A stretch of DNA of 64,000 nt from SZUA-36 sp963727635 (GTDB lineage Bacteria; Pseudomonadota; Gammaproteobacteria; Xanthomonadales; SZUA-36), in assembly GCA_963727635.1 (NCBI GenBank), contig CAVSHP010000007.1:186001-250000 (forward strand), written 5' to 3'. The notes beneath the pieces were generated by a model. The model was not told the DNA's origin. It worked only from the letters and a program-made list of their open reading frames with translations, and did not search any database. Both the position numbers and the translations under genes were made by a program. Shown here piece after piece: positions 1-8,995 of this stretch. The number at the start of each line of letters is the position of its first letter. Positions within the stretch are counted from its first letter, which is position 1.

Positions 1-638
1 ACCTTGACGGTCACTTCGACCGGGTTGTTCAGATGCTGGGTGGCAATACGACGGATCTGTTGTGGCATGGTGGCCGAAAACAGGGCGACCTGCCGGTTTT
101 TCGGCGTTTGTTCAAGAATCCACTCGACGTCATCGATAAAACCCATACGTAGCATTTCATCGCCTTCATCGAGTACCAGCGTTACGAGTTTATCCAGTAC
201 CAGGGTGCCGCGGCGAATATGATCCATGACCCGCCCGGGCGTGCCTACGACCACGTGCACGCCACGTTGCAGGGCGCGAATCTGCACGCTGTAGTCCTGG
301 CCGCCATAGATGGGCAGGACATGAAAACCCTTCAGATGATGCGCGTATTTTTGAAACGCCTCGGCAACCTGGATCGCCAGTTCCCGGGTGGGTGCAAGCA
401 CCAGTACCTGCGGGTCTTTGCGTTGCAGGTCGAGCCGGGATAATATCGGCAGGGCGAAGGCCGCAGTTTTACCGGTGCCCGTCTGCGCCTGGCCGACGAC
501 GTCCCTGCCTTCCAGCATGATTGGAATGGTCTGTGCCTGGATGGCTGAAGGGGTTTCGTAACCTATTTCGTCGAGGACTTTCAGCAAAGTTTTTTGCAGT
601 CCCAGCTGATCAAACGAACTTATTGTTTCGACATTCAT
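1..638 (-). CDS. deaD: DEAD-box ATP-dependent RNA helicase, CsdA/DeaD type (3' end outside window)
   Basis: The ATG is at 638 on the minus strand and 212 codons are visible before the window edge. The protein opens with a Q motif (SFDQLGL, then PSAIQAQTIP). Motif I (AQTGTGKT), Ia (PTRELAIQ), Ib (TPGRVMD) and III (FSATMP) follow, so this is the first RecA domain of a DEAD-box helicase. The spacing and the MGFIDDVEWIL stretch match the cold-shock helicase DeaD/CsdA, which unwinds structured RNA during ribosome assembly and mRNA decay. Motif II reads DEGD rather than DEAD, an alanine-to-glycine change in the family name motif. The second RecA domain and C-terminal tail lie outside. No strong Shine-Dalgarno is seen before the start. 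Family is secure; the exact paralog (DeaD versus RhlE/SrmB) is less so. Confidence 0.9.
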   Translation of the reverse strand, partial: MNVETISSFDQLGLQKTLLKVLDEIGYETPSAIQAQTIPIMLEGRDVVGQAQTGTGKTAAFALPILSRLDLQRKDPQVLVLAPTRELAIQVAEAFQKYAHHLKGFHVLPIYGGQDYSVQIRALQRGVHVVVGTPGRVMDHIRRGTLVLDKLVTLVLDEGDEMLRMGFIDDVEWILEQTPKNRQVALFSATMPQQIRRIATQHLNNPVEVTVK

Positions 639-846
639 GTACGGTGTCCGGAGGCTAGGGTCGTGTCCTAATGTGTGTCCGCGCCAAATCGGTGGTTTGC
701 GCTTGACTTGCGGACAGTTTAGCCGATTTTTGCCATCGGAAACCGCAGAAACATTGATTTATTGAGCTACAGGTGAAACTGGTATTCAGCTGACGGTTGA
801 GACAATCGGCGGAATTGGCATCCCGCCGATCGGGAGTGATCTGCGC

Positions 847-1533
847 TCAGTCGTCCGGATGCGTGGTTGAAGCGCGGGCTTCGTCGAGCGTGAAAACAAG
901 CGCTTTGGCCCAGGCGGTCATCATGCGCTTGGCGTCAGAGCGGTTGCTGACACTGGTTCGCCATTCCATGCGCCAGAAATCGTCATCGCGTTTTCGGTCG
1001 GTCGCCTTGACTATCTTGTCATCGGTCAGTGAGTCAAAAAGCTCGAGATTGAGTGTCATCTCACCGGCGGTTTCAGAATAGCTCCTGGTGCGTGTTGAGC
1101 TCGGAATATCCGGTGCGGTGATGTCGAGATCGACGATGGCTGGTTTGACCAGCAGCACATCTGCTCCCGGCTCGTCGGCCATGGTGTAGCCGGCGTCGAC
1201 CAGTTCCTTGGTGAAGACCTCGCGAAACAGCTCCGCAACTTCTTCCTGGATTCTCACCATGTCGCGGTCCTTGACCTTGAGCGGGTCGCTGCGGTTCTGG
1301 TCACGTTTCCAATTCTTCTTGAACGCGACCGTCGCGTCGAGCAGCATGATGCGTTTGTAGATGCCAAGATCGGCGCCCGGGTCGGCATAGACGGTGGCCA
1401 ATTCAGAATTTTTAACCAGTACCATGCCTTCATCGTTGACTTCCGGAAGATCCTTTTTGGCCCAGGCCGGTGACAAGGCGGCGATACTTAAAAGCATTGT
1501 GAAAAGGGTAAGAAAAACCCGTTTTGTATCCAT
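847..1533 (-). CDS. Exported DUF3313-like protein
   Basis: A 228-residue protein with a signal peptide (MDTKRVFLTLFTMLLSIAAL, cleavage near SPAWA-KK). The body has the pattern of DUF3313 proteins: 'YKRIMLLDATVAFKK', a helical 'EEVAELFREVFTKELVDAGY' stretch (split here for length), then 'DVLLVKPAIVDLDIT'. Function is unknown; the family is exported or lipid-anchored, and no lipobox cysteine is present here. I chose the ATG at 1533 rather than the upstream ATG at 1551 because AGGAG sits 8 bases before it. It stands alone between the helicase gene and a divergent methyltransferase gene. Confidence 0.7.
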   Translation of the reverse strand: MDTKRVFLTLFTMLLSIAALSPAWAKKDLPEVNDEGMVLVKNSELATVYADPGADLGIYKRIMLLDATVAFKKNWKRDQNRSDPLKVKDRDMVRIQEEVAELFREVFTKELVDAGYTMADEPGADVLLVKPAIVDLDITAPDIPSSTRTRSYSETAGEMTLNLELFDSLTDDKIVKATDRKRDDDFWRMEWRTSVSNRSDAKRMMTAWAKALVFTLDEARASTTHPDD

Positions 1534-1746
1534 ATTGATGCTCCTGTTCATGCATGCCCCTTTGTTGAAATCATTTCCGTTCTTTGGGATTTTAAGCCAA
1601 TTTCATATCAATGTAACTGACCACGCAGACCAAGGCCGGTTCGGCTCGCGGTATTGAGCTAATCGTCCGGCCCGTTGTCAGTACACGAATGAATTGCCAA
1701 CGCGCATAGCTTGGTATAATAATCCGCTGACCCGCAGGTATTGTGA

Positions 1747-2376
1747 ATGTCTGAAAGGAAGGATCACTGGGAAAAAGTATACCGGGAAAAATCTCCGCTT
1801 GCGGTGAGTTGGTACCAGCGCGAACCGTGTCTGTCCCTGTCGCTGATCGACAAGGCCGCTATTCCCCTTGATGCGCCGGTCATTGACATCGGCGGAGGTG
1901 CATCAACCCTGGTGGACGAATTGTGCGGGCGCGGCTATACCAACGTCAGTGTGCTTGATGTTTCCGCCGCGGCACTTGCGCACAGTAAAAGCAGGCTGGC
2001 GCACGAGGGCGAGCGGGTACACTGGTATGAAGAGGACGTCACCCGTTTCAGACCGCCACACCGGTATGCCCTCTGGCATGACCGTGCCGTGTTTCACTTT
2101 TTAACCGGCAGGGCGGACAGGGAAAGCTATGTCAATGTACTTAAACAGGCGCTCGAGCCCGGTGGACATCTTATAATGCTGACCTTTGCGATTGACGGGC
2201 CCGCCAGGTGCAGCGGGCTTGATATCGTTCAATATGATGCAGACAGGTTGACCGCGGAGTTAGGCGCGGATTTCACGCTACTCGAAACAGGTCGTGAAAC
2301 CCATATCACACCCGCGGGCAATCTGCAGCGCTTTGCCTTTTTCCGGTTTGTAAATTCTCAAGAGCGCGGTAGATGA
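1747..2376 (+). CDS. Class I SAM-dependent methyltransferase
   Basis: A 209-residue soluble protein. Motif I of a Rossmann-fold methyltransferase is clear (VIDIGGGASTLVDEL), followed by the acidic end of strand 2 (VSVLDVS) and a motif IV region (ALWHDRAVFHFL). The N-terminal HWEKVYREKSPLAVSWYQ segment is typical of small bacterial methyltransferases of the thiopurine/tellurite-resistance-like group; the substrate cannot be read from sequence. The ATG at 1747 is followed directly by MSERKDHWEKVY, a usual family start. Its last codons overlap the next gene by ATGA, so the two are probably translationally coupled. Confidence 0.85.
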   Translation: MSERKDHWEKVYREKSPLAVSWYQREPCLSLSLIDKAAIPLDAPVIDIGGGASTLVDELCGRGYTNVSVLDVSAAALAHSKSRLAHEGERVHWYEEDVTRFRPPHRYALWHDRAVFHFLTGRADRESYVNVLKQALEPGGHLIMLTFAIDGPARCSGLDIVQYDADRLTAELGADFTLLETGRETHITPAGNLQRFAFFRFVNSQERGR

Positions 2377-4310
2377 TGTTATCAAATTTCAAAAATGCGT
2401 TAGGGACACTGGTGGCGCCGGCACGGGTCATCGCCATGTTGATGGTGGTGCTGAGCCTGTCACGTATTGCGACGATGGCCTGGTTCTGGGACCGGGTCGA
2501 ACCCACGGGCGGCACCTGGTTTATCCTTTTGCAGGGTATACGCTTTGATTTAGTCCTGATGGGCATGGTCATGGGACCGGCCCTGTTACTGGCGCCATGG
2601 GTGTCAGGTTTAAAAAAGGGCGTAACGGGGTTGCGGATTTACATGGTGGCGGTGACCCTGTTTGTCCTGTGGGTCGAACTGGGTACGATTCCCTACATTG
2701 AGCAGTACGATTCCCGCCCGGATTATATCTATGTCGAATACCTGATTTATCCCCGCGAGGTCCTCTCCACGTTGCTGGCGTCGTATGGCCTGCTGATGGC
2801 GGTGGTAGGGGCAGCTACCCTGATTTGTGCCCTGCTGACCTGGCGTATGACCCGCCGGGCAACGCAGACCGTCGGGTCCTATCGTGCTTTACCGGGCGCC
2901 CTGTTGCTGACGCCATTTGTTTTGCTGGCGATGTTCGCCATGATCCGCTCGACGCTGGATCACCACCCGATCAATCCCAGTACCGTGGCTTTTACCACCG
3001 ACTCGATGGTCAACCAGTTGCCGCTCAACTCACCCTATACCCTGGTCTACGCGATATACGAGCAAAATCGTGATGCCAATGGCGGGTCAGCCAATTACGG
3101 TAAGATGGACAAGCAAAAGGTGTTGCAAATCGTCGCGAAAGCAGCAGGTCTGGACGGCAAGGTCGATTTGCACAGTGACACACCGACGATGCACGACCAG
3201 ACCGCAACGCGGCGTCTGGACCGGCCATTGAACCTCGTGATCATTCTGGAAGAGAGCCTCGGTGCCGAGTTTGTCGGTAGCCTGGGGGGCAAAGACCTGA
3301 CACCGAATCTGGACGCCCTGGCGGACGAGGGTATCTGGTTCGAGCAACTTTACGCCACCGGAACCCGCTCGGTACGTGGCATCGAAGCGATCATTTCGGG
3401 CTTTCCGCCAACCTCAAAACGCAGCGTGGTCAAGCTGACTGAAACACAGAAGAATTTTTTTACCATCGCCGATCTGCTGACGAAGCAAAACTACCAGACA
3501 AGTTTTATCTATGGCGGGTCAGCACATTTTGACAACATGCGGCGTTTCTTCATGAACAACGGTTTCCAGACGGTCATAGACCAGAAGGATTATGTAAACC
3601 CGCAGTTCACGGCCACCTGGGGTGTTTCCGATGAGGACCTGTTCCTGAAGGCGCACGAGTATTTCGAAGCCCAGGGCGATCGACCGTTTTTCAGCCTGGT
3701 ATTTTCATCCAGCAACCACAAACCATTCGAGATTCCGGCCGGCAAGGTGGAAAACCGGTCCGGTCCGGATGGCGCGCGTGATACCGCAGTCGCTTACGCC
3801 GATTATGCGCTGGGTGAATTCCTCTCAAATGCACGGTCATCAAGCTACTGGGACAACACGGTATTCCTGGTAATCTCCGATCACAACTCCCGTGTGAAGG
3901 GCGCCCACCTCATACCCGTCGAGCATTTTCATATTCCGGGCGTCATTTTAGGTGCAGGTATAGAACCACGGGTGGTTCCGGGTATCACCAGTCAGATTGA
4001 CATGTTGCCGACCCTGCTTTCGCTGATGGGAGTGGACAGCCGGCATCCGGCAATCGGGCATGACCTGACGCTGCCGGAATACGCCCAGGGCGGTGGCCGG
4101 GCACAGCTGCAATACCACGATATTCAAGGCTGGCTGGTACCCGGAAAAGTGGTCATTATGCAGCCGAAATTGCCAATAAAAACCTACCTGTATCAACCCG
4201 GCTCCAATCTTCAACCGGATCCAGAGCCGGAAAGTGACCTGCAACAACAGGCATTGGCGCACGCGTTGTGGCCGGTCATGATGATCAGTGACAAGTCTTA
4301 TCATCCCTGA
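2373..4310 (+). CDS. LtaS/MdoB-family membrane sulfatase (phosphoglycerol transferase-like)
   Basis: A 645-residue protein with about five N-terminal membrane spans (residues about 15-185) and a large periplasmic alkaline-phosphatase-fold domain. The domain begins at LNLVIILEESLGAEF and carries PNLDALADEG. The nucleophile region is YATGTRSVRG, with threonines near residues 329 and 331, and the metal-binding VISDHNS is present. This matches the LTA synthase/OpgB family, which transfers phosphoglycerol or phosphoethanolamine to periplasmic glycans or lipids. The Gram-negative context suggests glucan or lipid decoration rather than teichoic acid. The start overlaps the methyltransferase stop (ATGA). 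Confidence 0.88.
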   Translation: MMLSNFKNALGTLVAPARVIAMLMVVLSLSRIATMAWFWDRVEPTGGTWFILLQGIRFDLVLMGMVMGPALLLAPWVSGLKKGVTGLRIYMVAVTLFVLWVELGTIPYIEQYDSRPDYIYVEYLIYPREVLSTLLASYGLLMAVVGAATLICALLTWRMTRRATQTVGSYRALPGALLLTPFVLLAMFAMIRSTLDHHPINPSTVAFTTDSMVNQLPLNSPYTLVYAIYEQNRDANGGSANYGKMDKQKVLQIVAKAAGLDGKVDLHSDTPTMHDQTATRRLDRPLNLVIILEESLGAEFVGSLGGKDLTPNLDALADEGIWFEQLYATGTRSVRGIEAIISGFPPTSKRSVVKLTETQKNFFTIADLLTKQNYQTSFIYGGSAHFDNMRRFFMNNGFQTVIDQKDYVNPQFTATWGVSDEDLFLKAHEYFEAQGDRPFFSLVFSSSNHKPFEIPAGKVENRSGPDGARDTAVAYADYALGEFLSNARSSSYWDNTVFLVISDHNSRVKGAHLIPVEHFHIPGVILGAGIEPRVVPGITSQIDMLPTLLSLMGVDSRHPAIGHDLTLPEYAQGGGRAQLQYHDIQGWLVPGKVVIMQPKLPIKTYLYQPGSNLQPDPEPESDLQQQALAHALWPVMMISDKSYHP

Positions 4311-4394
4311 AATATTGAACCCGTCTTGAAGCCGGGCAGCCTTGGGATCAAGACACGTGGGACGACTGTATTCCGGCACACCTGCAACAGGCAT

Positions 4395-4421
4395 AAAAAA
4401 AGGCCACCCGAAGGTGGCCTT
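4395..4421 (-). terminator. Rho-independent terminator of the metalloprotease gene
   Basis: On the minus strand: an AAGGCCACC stem, a TTCG tetraloop, GGTGGCCTT, then a run of seven T. It lies 20 bases beyond the stop codon of the minus-strand gene at 4441. The T-run is on one side only, so it serves mainly that gene and not the sulfatase gene converging from the left. Confidence 0.9.
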
Positions 4422-4440
4422 GAATGACAGGAGAACGTAA

Positions 4441-7400
4441 TCAGAAGACGGTTGTTGTTACATTGGAACAGGCGCCCGTGACGGTGTCACACACCTTGTG
4501 GGTGTAGGTGCCACCGCTTTTACCGATGGAGTCATCAAAACTGTTGCCGCTGTTGATCGTGGCAATACGAACATCGTTACGGTAGATATGCACACTGTTC
4601 GAGCCATTCCAGCTCAGGCCGACGTGGTATACCGACCTTGCCTTGTAACCATTCGCAGCCAGGCTCAGTTGAGGCGCAGGCGGCGCGGTTGGTGTCGTGG
4701 CACTGGCGCTGGCAAAGTCCGAAACCAGTTCTGGCTGGGTATAGGCGCTCACCCGGTAATAGTAGGTGGTCTGGGCAGCCAGGCCGGTATTGCTGTAGCT
4801 GCTGCTTGCGGCCGGAAGATCAGCGATTACGCTCCAGCTGCTGCTGCCGTTGGGGGAACGTTCAACTTTTAAGCCGGATTCATTGCTGGAGCCATTGGAC
4901 CAGCTCAGATCGACCCGGTTGTAGGCAACAGCTTGCGCGTTCAAACTGGCTGGCTGGCCATTCGGCGTATCGTTTGAAGGATTGCCCACCTGGATATACA
5001 GCTGATCAACAATTATGCTGTTTAGCTCTTTGTGCCCTTTGGTGTGGTTGGTATCAACGACACGAACAATGATTGAACCACTGGGTGAGCCGGGAATATC
5101 CGCCATTTGCAGATTGCTGTTCGAGGTCGACGAAACGGTAAATAAACTTGAGAAGCTGCTGCCATTGTTCACCGAGTATTCGAACCTGAACGTATCGCCG
5201 TCGCTGGACCCGCTGCTCCAGGCATTGGCATAGAGCGTGACCATGGCACCGGCGCTGACATTGAAATTCCAGCGATGTTCCAGGTAGGAATAGCGACTGG
5301 ATGGCTTGCCACCGGATTCAACTTCGGTGATGGCCTGGCTCAAACCGTCATCGTTGAGGGTATTGGTATAACTGCCGCTGACCGTACCAGTGACGGCTGT
5401 TTCACCGTTTGCGCCGTAGTTTGTGTAAGGTGCCGGCGCCAGTGTCGAGGCGCTGGCCGTTGCGAATCCCGAGTCACCGGAACTGTTGACGGCGGCGACG
5501 CGATAGTCATAGCTGGTGTCCGCAGTGAGTCCGTTATCGTTGTAGGCGGTCGTATTGCTACCCAGGTTAGCGATCGTCGTGAACGAACTCTGTCCGGCCG
5601 GACCCGGTCTGCGCTCAACGCGGTATGAGGTTTCCGTGCCGGCGTTGTCTGTCCAGCCAAGACTGATTGCTGTTTCAGAAATACCGTTGGCATGTAGTCC
5701 ACTTGGCGCCACTGGCGGCGGTGGTGGCGCAGCGGTGGTGGCGCCGGCAATTGGGGATCTGCCGGTTTCGTTACCGGACAGGTCCCGTGCGAGGGTCTGG
5801 AAGCTGTAAGCCGTGCTCGCTGTCAACCCGGTGGCGGTATAATTTCTGCTGGTTTGCCAACCACTGTTTGCGCTGCTGCATTTAACATCGCCGGCAACAC
5901 AGAGGAAGCTATATTCAACCGCGCTGACATCATCGACCGCGGTGGTGGCGGTCATGCTGATGGCGGAGTCCGATATCGCAACCGGAGCGTTGGACCAGCC
6001 CATCGGGTTTGGCGTGGGAGCAGTGTTGTCCGCAACGCCGGTCGGTATTGAGCCGTTAATATAGTATTGACCGAAACTGTCATAATCGCTGTAAGGGGTC
6101 ACCGCATTACCCGCGCCACTGATGAGCAGGTAATAGGTTCCCGCGCTGACGGTTGCACTGATGACTGCATTGGTGTCGTTGACAGGTTCACTATAGGCAA
6201 CGGTTGCGCCCGCCTGGTTCAGCAGTTCGGCCTCGACGTCAAGATTGGCGCCACGGCGGCTGGTGCGATAGAAGGCGTCCCAGGAGGGGTTGATGGTCAG
6301 GTTGATGGTGCCGGCGCCCGCCACGAAAGAAAACACGTCAACGTCATCCGCCGAATCGATTACGCCCTTGTTCTCAGGCAGCGTGTCATACGGGTCCAGT
6401 TCCGGGTTGGAGGCTAAAACTGCACCATTCGTGCCGACATCCAGGGGCGTGGCCGTCGCCGGTGTGTCGCCGTGGTCGTCCGCGTTATAGCCGAGCTTGC
6501 CTTCGATGATCGCCATGTCATCCTGGGTCTGGTTGGCGTCGGGGTACTCGCCCTTGCTCCATTGGGTGACGTTGTTGTTATAACTGTTGCCCATGATCGG
6601 CGCCCATGAAACCAGGCCGCTGCCGTGACCGCCGTAATAGGTGCTCCCAGAGTTGGTTCCATCGTGCGACAGGCCGAGGTTGTGACCGAATTCATGCGAA
6701 GAAGCTTCCGCGACATAAGTCTCGTTGCCGCCCCCCAGCTTGTCGTAAAAAACCAGCGCTGGCGAATATTTTGAGACGTAATCTGAGCGTCCGAAAACGC
6801 CCACGTAGGCTACACCGCCGCAACTGGTGCAGTTGATGGCGTGTCCATTGGCATCGATACTGTGTGTGACCAGGATGGTTCCGGTGGTCGAAGTGAAAAC
6901 CGCGGGTCTTTCTGTCGTTACGTCGATATCGTAGGGCGCCAGGTCTTCTGTAACCCGGTGCCAGATATCCACGATGCGTGTTCTTTCCAGTGCGCTGAAC
7001 GTGGCCCCGTCGCCTTCCACGTTATAAGGCAGTGCGTTGAGTGTTGCGTATGTCCCATTCCAGGCCGTACCGGAAATGGTCGCGCCGTCAAAATCGATAT
7101 AGACGACATTGGCCGAACCGGGGCGGCTGTGTAGCAAAAAGGCATCATCCAGTGTTTCTGTAGGCGCCGATTCGGATGTAAGCACATCGAGACTTTCAGC
7201 AGCATCGAGCTGTGCAGGATCCGGCAGCAGTGTATCGCCGTAGAAAACACCACCGTCCCGATCGATTTCAATGGTCTGAAGATCCGTTTCGGGGAAAGAA
7301 AAATCCTGTAACCAGCGCAATGCCTTGGCGTTTGCCTGTGGTGGCAGTGATTCCAGGCGGTTGCGCAATTTACCGGCAGGCAAATCGCTGACTGAATGTG

Positions 7401-7521
7401 GTTGGCCCTGGCCAAAGACACGAGAGGTTTTGCCCTGTTCAGACTGGGCGTAGGTTGGTCCGGTGGCTAAACTGAAGGTCAAAACGACTGCTAAAGATAT
7501 AAATCCCTTTATATAACGCAT
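4441..7521 (-). CDS. Secreted zinc metalloprotease with fibronectin type III modules
   Basis: A 1026-residue exported protein. The signal peptide ends near residue 26 (TGPTYAQ-SEQ). The catalytic domain carries the metzincin motif HEFGHNLGLSH at residues 276-286 and a Met-turn region (WAPIMGNSY). A PPC-like segment and at least three fibronectin-III-like repeats follow (recurring 'YRVERRPG', 'YDYRVAAVNSSG', 'YYYRVSAY'), with a jelly-roll-like stretch between them. It probably degrades extracellular protein; the modules would bind polymers or surfaces. An in-frame ATG exists at 7638, but the ATG at 7521 follows an AGGAG-type ribosome site and starts a clean signal peptide. A terminator lies just past the stop. 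Confidence 0.88.
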   Translation of the reverse strand: MRYIKGFISLAVVLTFSLATGPTYAQSEQGKTSRVFGQGQPHSVSDLPAGKLRNRLESLPPQANAKALRWLQDFSFPETDLQTIEIDRDGGVFYGDTLLPDPAQLDAAESLDVLTSESAPTETLDDAFLLHSRPGSANVVYIDFDGATISGTAWNGTYATLNALPYNVEGDGATFSALERTRIVDIWHRVTEDLAPYDIDVTTERPAVFTSTTGTILVTHSIDANGHAINCTSCGGVAYVGVFGRSDYVSKYSPALVFYDKLGGGNETYVAEASSHEFGHNLGLSHDGTNSGSTYYGGHGSGLVSWAPIMGNSYNNNVTQWSKGEYPDANQTQDDMAIIEGKLGYNADDHGDTPATATPLDVGTNGAVLASNPELDPYDTLPENKGVIDSADDVDVFSFVAGAGTINLTINPSWDAFYRTSRRGANLDVEAELLNQAGATVAYSEPVNDTNAVISATVSAGTYYLLISGAGNAVTPYSDYDSFGQYYINGSIPTGVADNTAPTPNPMGWSNAPVAISDSAISMTATTAVDDVSAVEYSFLCVAGDVKCSSANSGWQTSRNYTATGLTASTAYSFQTLARDLSGNETGRSPIAGATTAAPPPPPVAPSGLHANGISETAISLGWTDNAGTETSYRVERRPGPAGQSSFTTIANLGSNTTAYNDNGLTADTSYDYRVAAVNSSGDSGFATASASTLAPAPYTNYGANGETAVTGTVSGSYTNTLNDDGLSQAITEVESGGKPSSRYSYLEHRWNFNVSAGAMVTLYANAWSSGSSDGDTFRFEYSVNNGSSFSSLFTVSSTSNSNLQMADIPGSPSGSIIVRVVDTNHTKGHKELNSIIVDQLYIQVGNPSNDTPNGQPASLNAQAVAYNRVDLSWSNGSSNESGLKVERSPNGSSSWSVIADLPAASSSYSNTGLAAQTTYYYRVSAYTQPELVSDFASASATTPTAPPAPQLSLAANGYKARSVYHVGLSWNGSNSVHIYRNDVRIATINSGNSFDDSIGKSGGTYTHKVCDTVTGACSNVTTTVF

Positions 7522-8004
7522 TTCCCTGCTCCTGCGACAATCCTTGTCGATAGATAAAAGCATTGTAACATATAATCTATATGCATAAAATAGTCTAATG
7601 CTATGAAATTTAGCAAATTTAGACCAATCTCCAGCCATTTGACGATTTCCGGGATTGAAGCCGTGTCGAACTTGCAGACCTGAAAGTCACCTTTACTTGA
7701 TCATGTCATCACAAATGGCGGCTTGCGAGTGTGAGAACTATCAGAATACGTTGTATAAATTGACAGTTTACGTTTTATTGGGAATGTCACGTGTTGGCCG
7801 CTGTTTGCCCCGGGGTTTCCGCTATACGAAGATTGCTTGGCCTGGGTCGGGCGTATCGGCGGCCGAACCGTCCATGTGGCAGACATGGTGACAGCAGCAG
7901 GTTCCCGGGTGGAGTGCTAATATGTCCTGCAGCGGGCGGTAGTGAACGGCGTTTGCTGCCGACAGATGTTTTTCAGGCATCAGGGGAATCACGCAGGGAG
8001 AACC
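7522..8004. other. Intergenic region between divergent metalloprotease and UXS genes
   Basis: This 483-bp gap separates two divergent starts. The half near the protease gene (about 7550-7625) is very AT-rich and promoter-like for the minus strand, but I cannot fix a single -35/-10 pair. A short inverted repeat (CGACAA at 7535-7540, TTGTCG at 7544-7549) lies in the protease leader. A TTGACA hexamer occurs near 7759 on the plus strand without a convincing -10. No coding sequence is supported here. Confidence 0.5.
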
Positions 8005-8952
8005 ATGAGCACGTCATCAAAAAGAATTCTGATTACCGGTGGGGCCGGCTTTCTGGGCTCTCACCTGTCCGAAAGACTACTCAGCGAGGGGCACGATGTA
8101 TTGTGCGTGGACAATTTTTACACCAGCACCCGGCGTAATATCACCCATCTTCTCGAGCACCCGAACTTCGAACTGATGCGCCACGATGTGACCTTTCCCC
8201 TCTACGTCGAAATCGACCAGATATACAACATGGCCTGCCCGGCATCACCCGTGCACTACCAGCGTGACCCGGTGCAAACCACCAAGACCAGCGTACATGG
8301 CGCGATCAATATGCTGGGCCTGGCCAAGCGCACCGGCGCGCGTATCCTGCAGGCCTCAACCAGTGAAGTGTATGGCGACCCGGAAGTGCATCCGCAGACA
8401 GAATCTTACTGGGGTAACGTAAACCCGATCGGCATCCGCTCCTGTTACGACGAGGGTAAACGCTGTGCCGAAACATTGTTCTTCGATTACCGCCGCCAAC
8501 ACAACACCAAGATAAAGGTGGCCAGGATCTTCAATACCTACGGTCCGAGAATGTTGCCCGACGACGGCCGCGTGGTTTCAAACTTCATCATGCAGGCGTT
8601 GCAGGGTCAGGACATCACGATTTACGGTGATGGCAACCAGTCACGTTCGTTTTGCTACGTGGATGACCTCGTCGATGGACTGATCCGTCTGATGAATTCG
8701 AAATTGGAGCTTACCGGCCCGGTCAACCTGGGCAACCCCGGCGAGTTCACCATACGGCAACTTGCGGAAAAGGTCATCACAATGACCGGCTCCAGCTCCA
8801 GGCTCATCTACAAGCCACTGCCCCAGGATGATCCGACGCAAAGGCAACCGGATATCACCCAGGCCAGAACGGAGCTGGGATGGGAACCCGGCTGCACGCT
8901 GGACGAGGGTCTGAAGCCCACCATTGACTACTTCCGGGCGTTTGTCACCTGA
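8005..8952 (+). CDS. uxs: UDP-glucuronate decarboxylase (UDP-xylose synthase)
   Basis: A 315-residue extended SDR enzyme that converts UDP-glucuronate to UDP-xylose with bound NAD, supplying xylose units for surface polysaccharide. It shows the glycine-rich GGAGFLGSH motif, YNMACPASPVHYQ, the serine/threonine region ASTSEVYG, the catalytic YDEGKR (YxxxK) and RIFNTYGPRM, all typical of UXS. The length fits single-domain bacterial UXS. I place the start at 8005, where AGGGAGA precedes ATG, rather than at the in-frame codon at 7942, which would add 21 unsupported residues. No glycosyltransferase lies beside it in this window. Confidence 0.9.
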   Translation: MSTSSKRILITGGAGFLGSHLSERLLSEGHDVLCVDNFYTSTRRNITHLLEHPNFELMRHDVTFPLYVEIDQIYNMACPASPVHYQRDPVQTTKTSVHGAINMLGLAKRTGARILQASTSEVYGDPEVHPQTESYWGNVNPIGIRSCYDEGKRCAETLFFDYRRQHNTKIKVARIFNTYGPRMLPDDGRVVSNFIMQALQGQDITIYGDGNQSRSFCYVDDLVDGLIRLMNSKLELTGPVNLGNPGEFTIRQLAEKVITMTGSSSRLIYKPLPQDDPTQRQPDITQARTELGWEPGCTLDEGLKPTIDYFRAFVT

Positions 8953-8995
8953 AACAGGCCTGTCTTGCCACAAGTCCGGGCTCCGGGTTGGCAAC

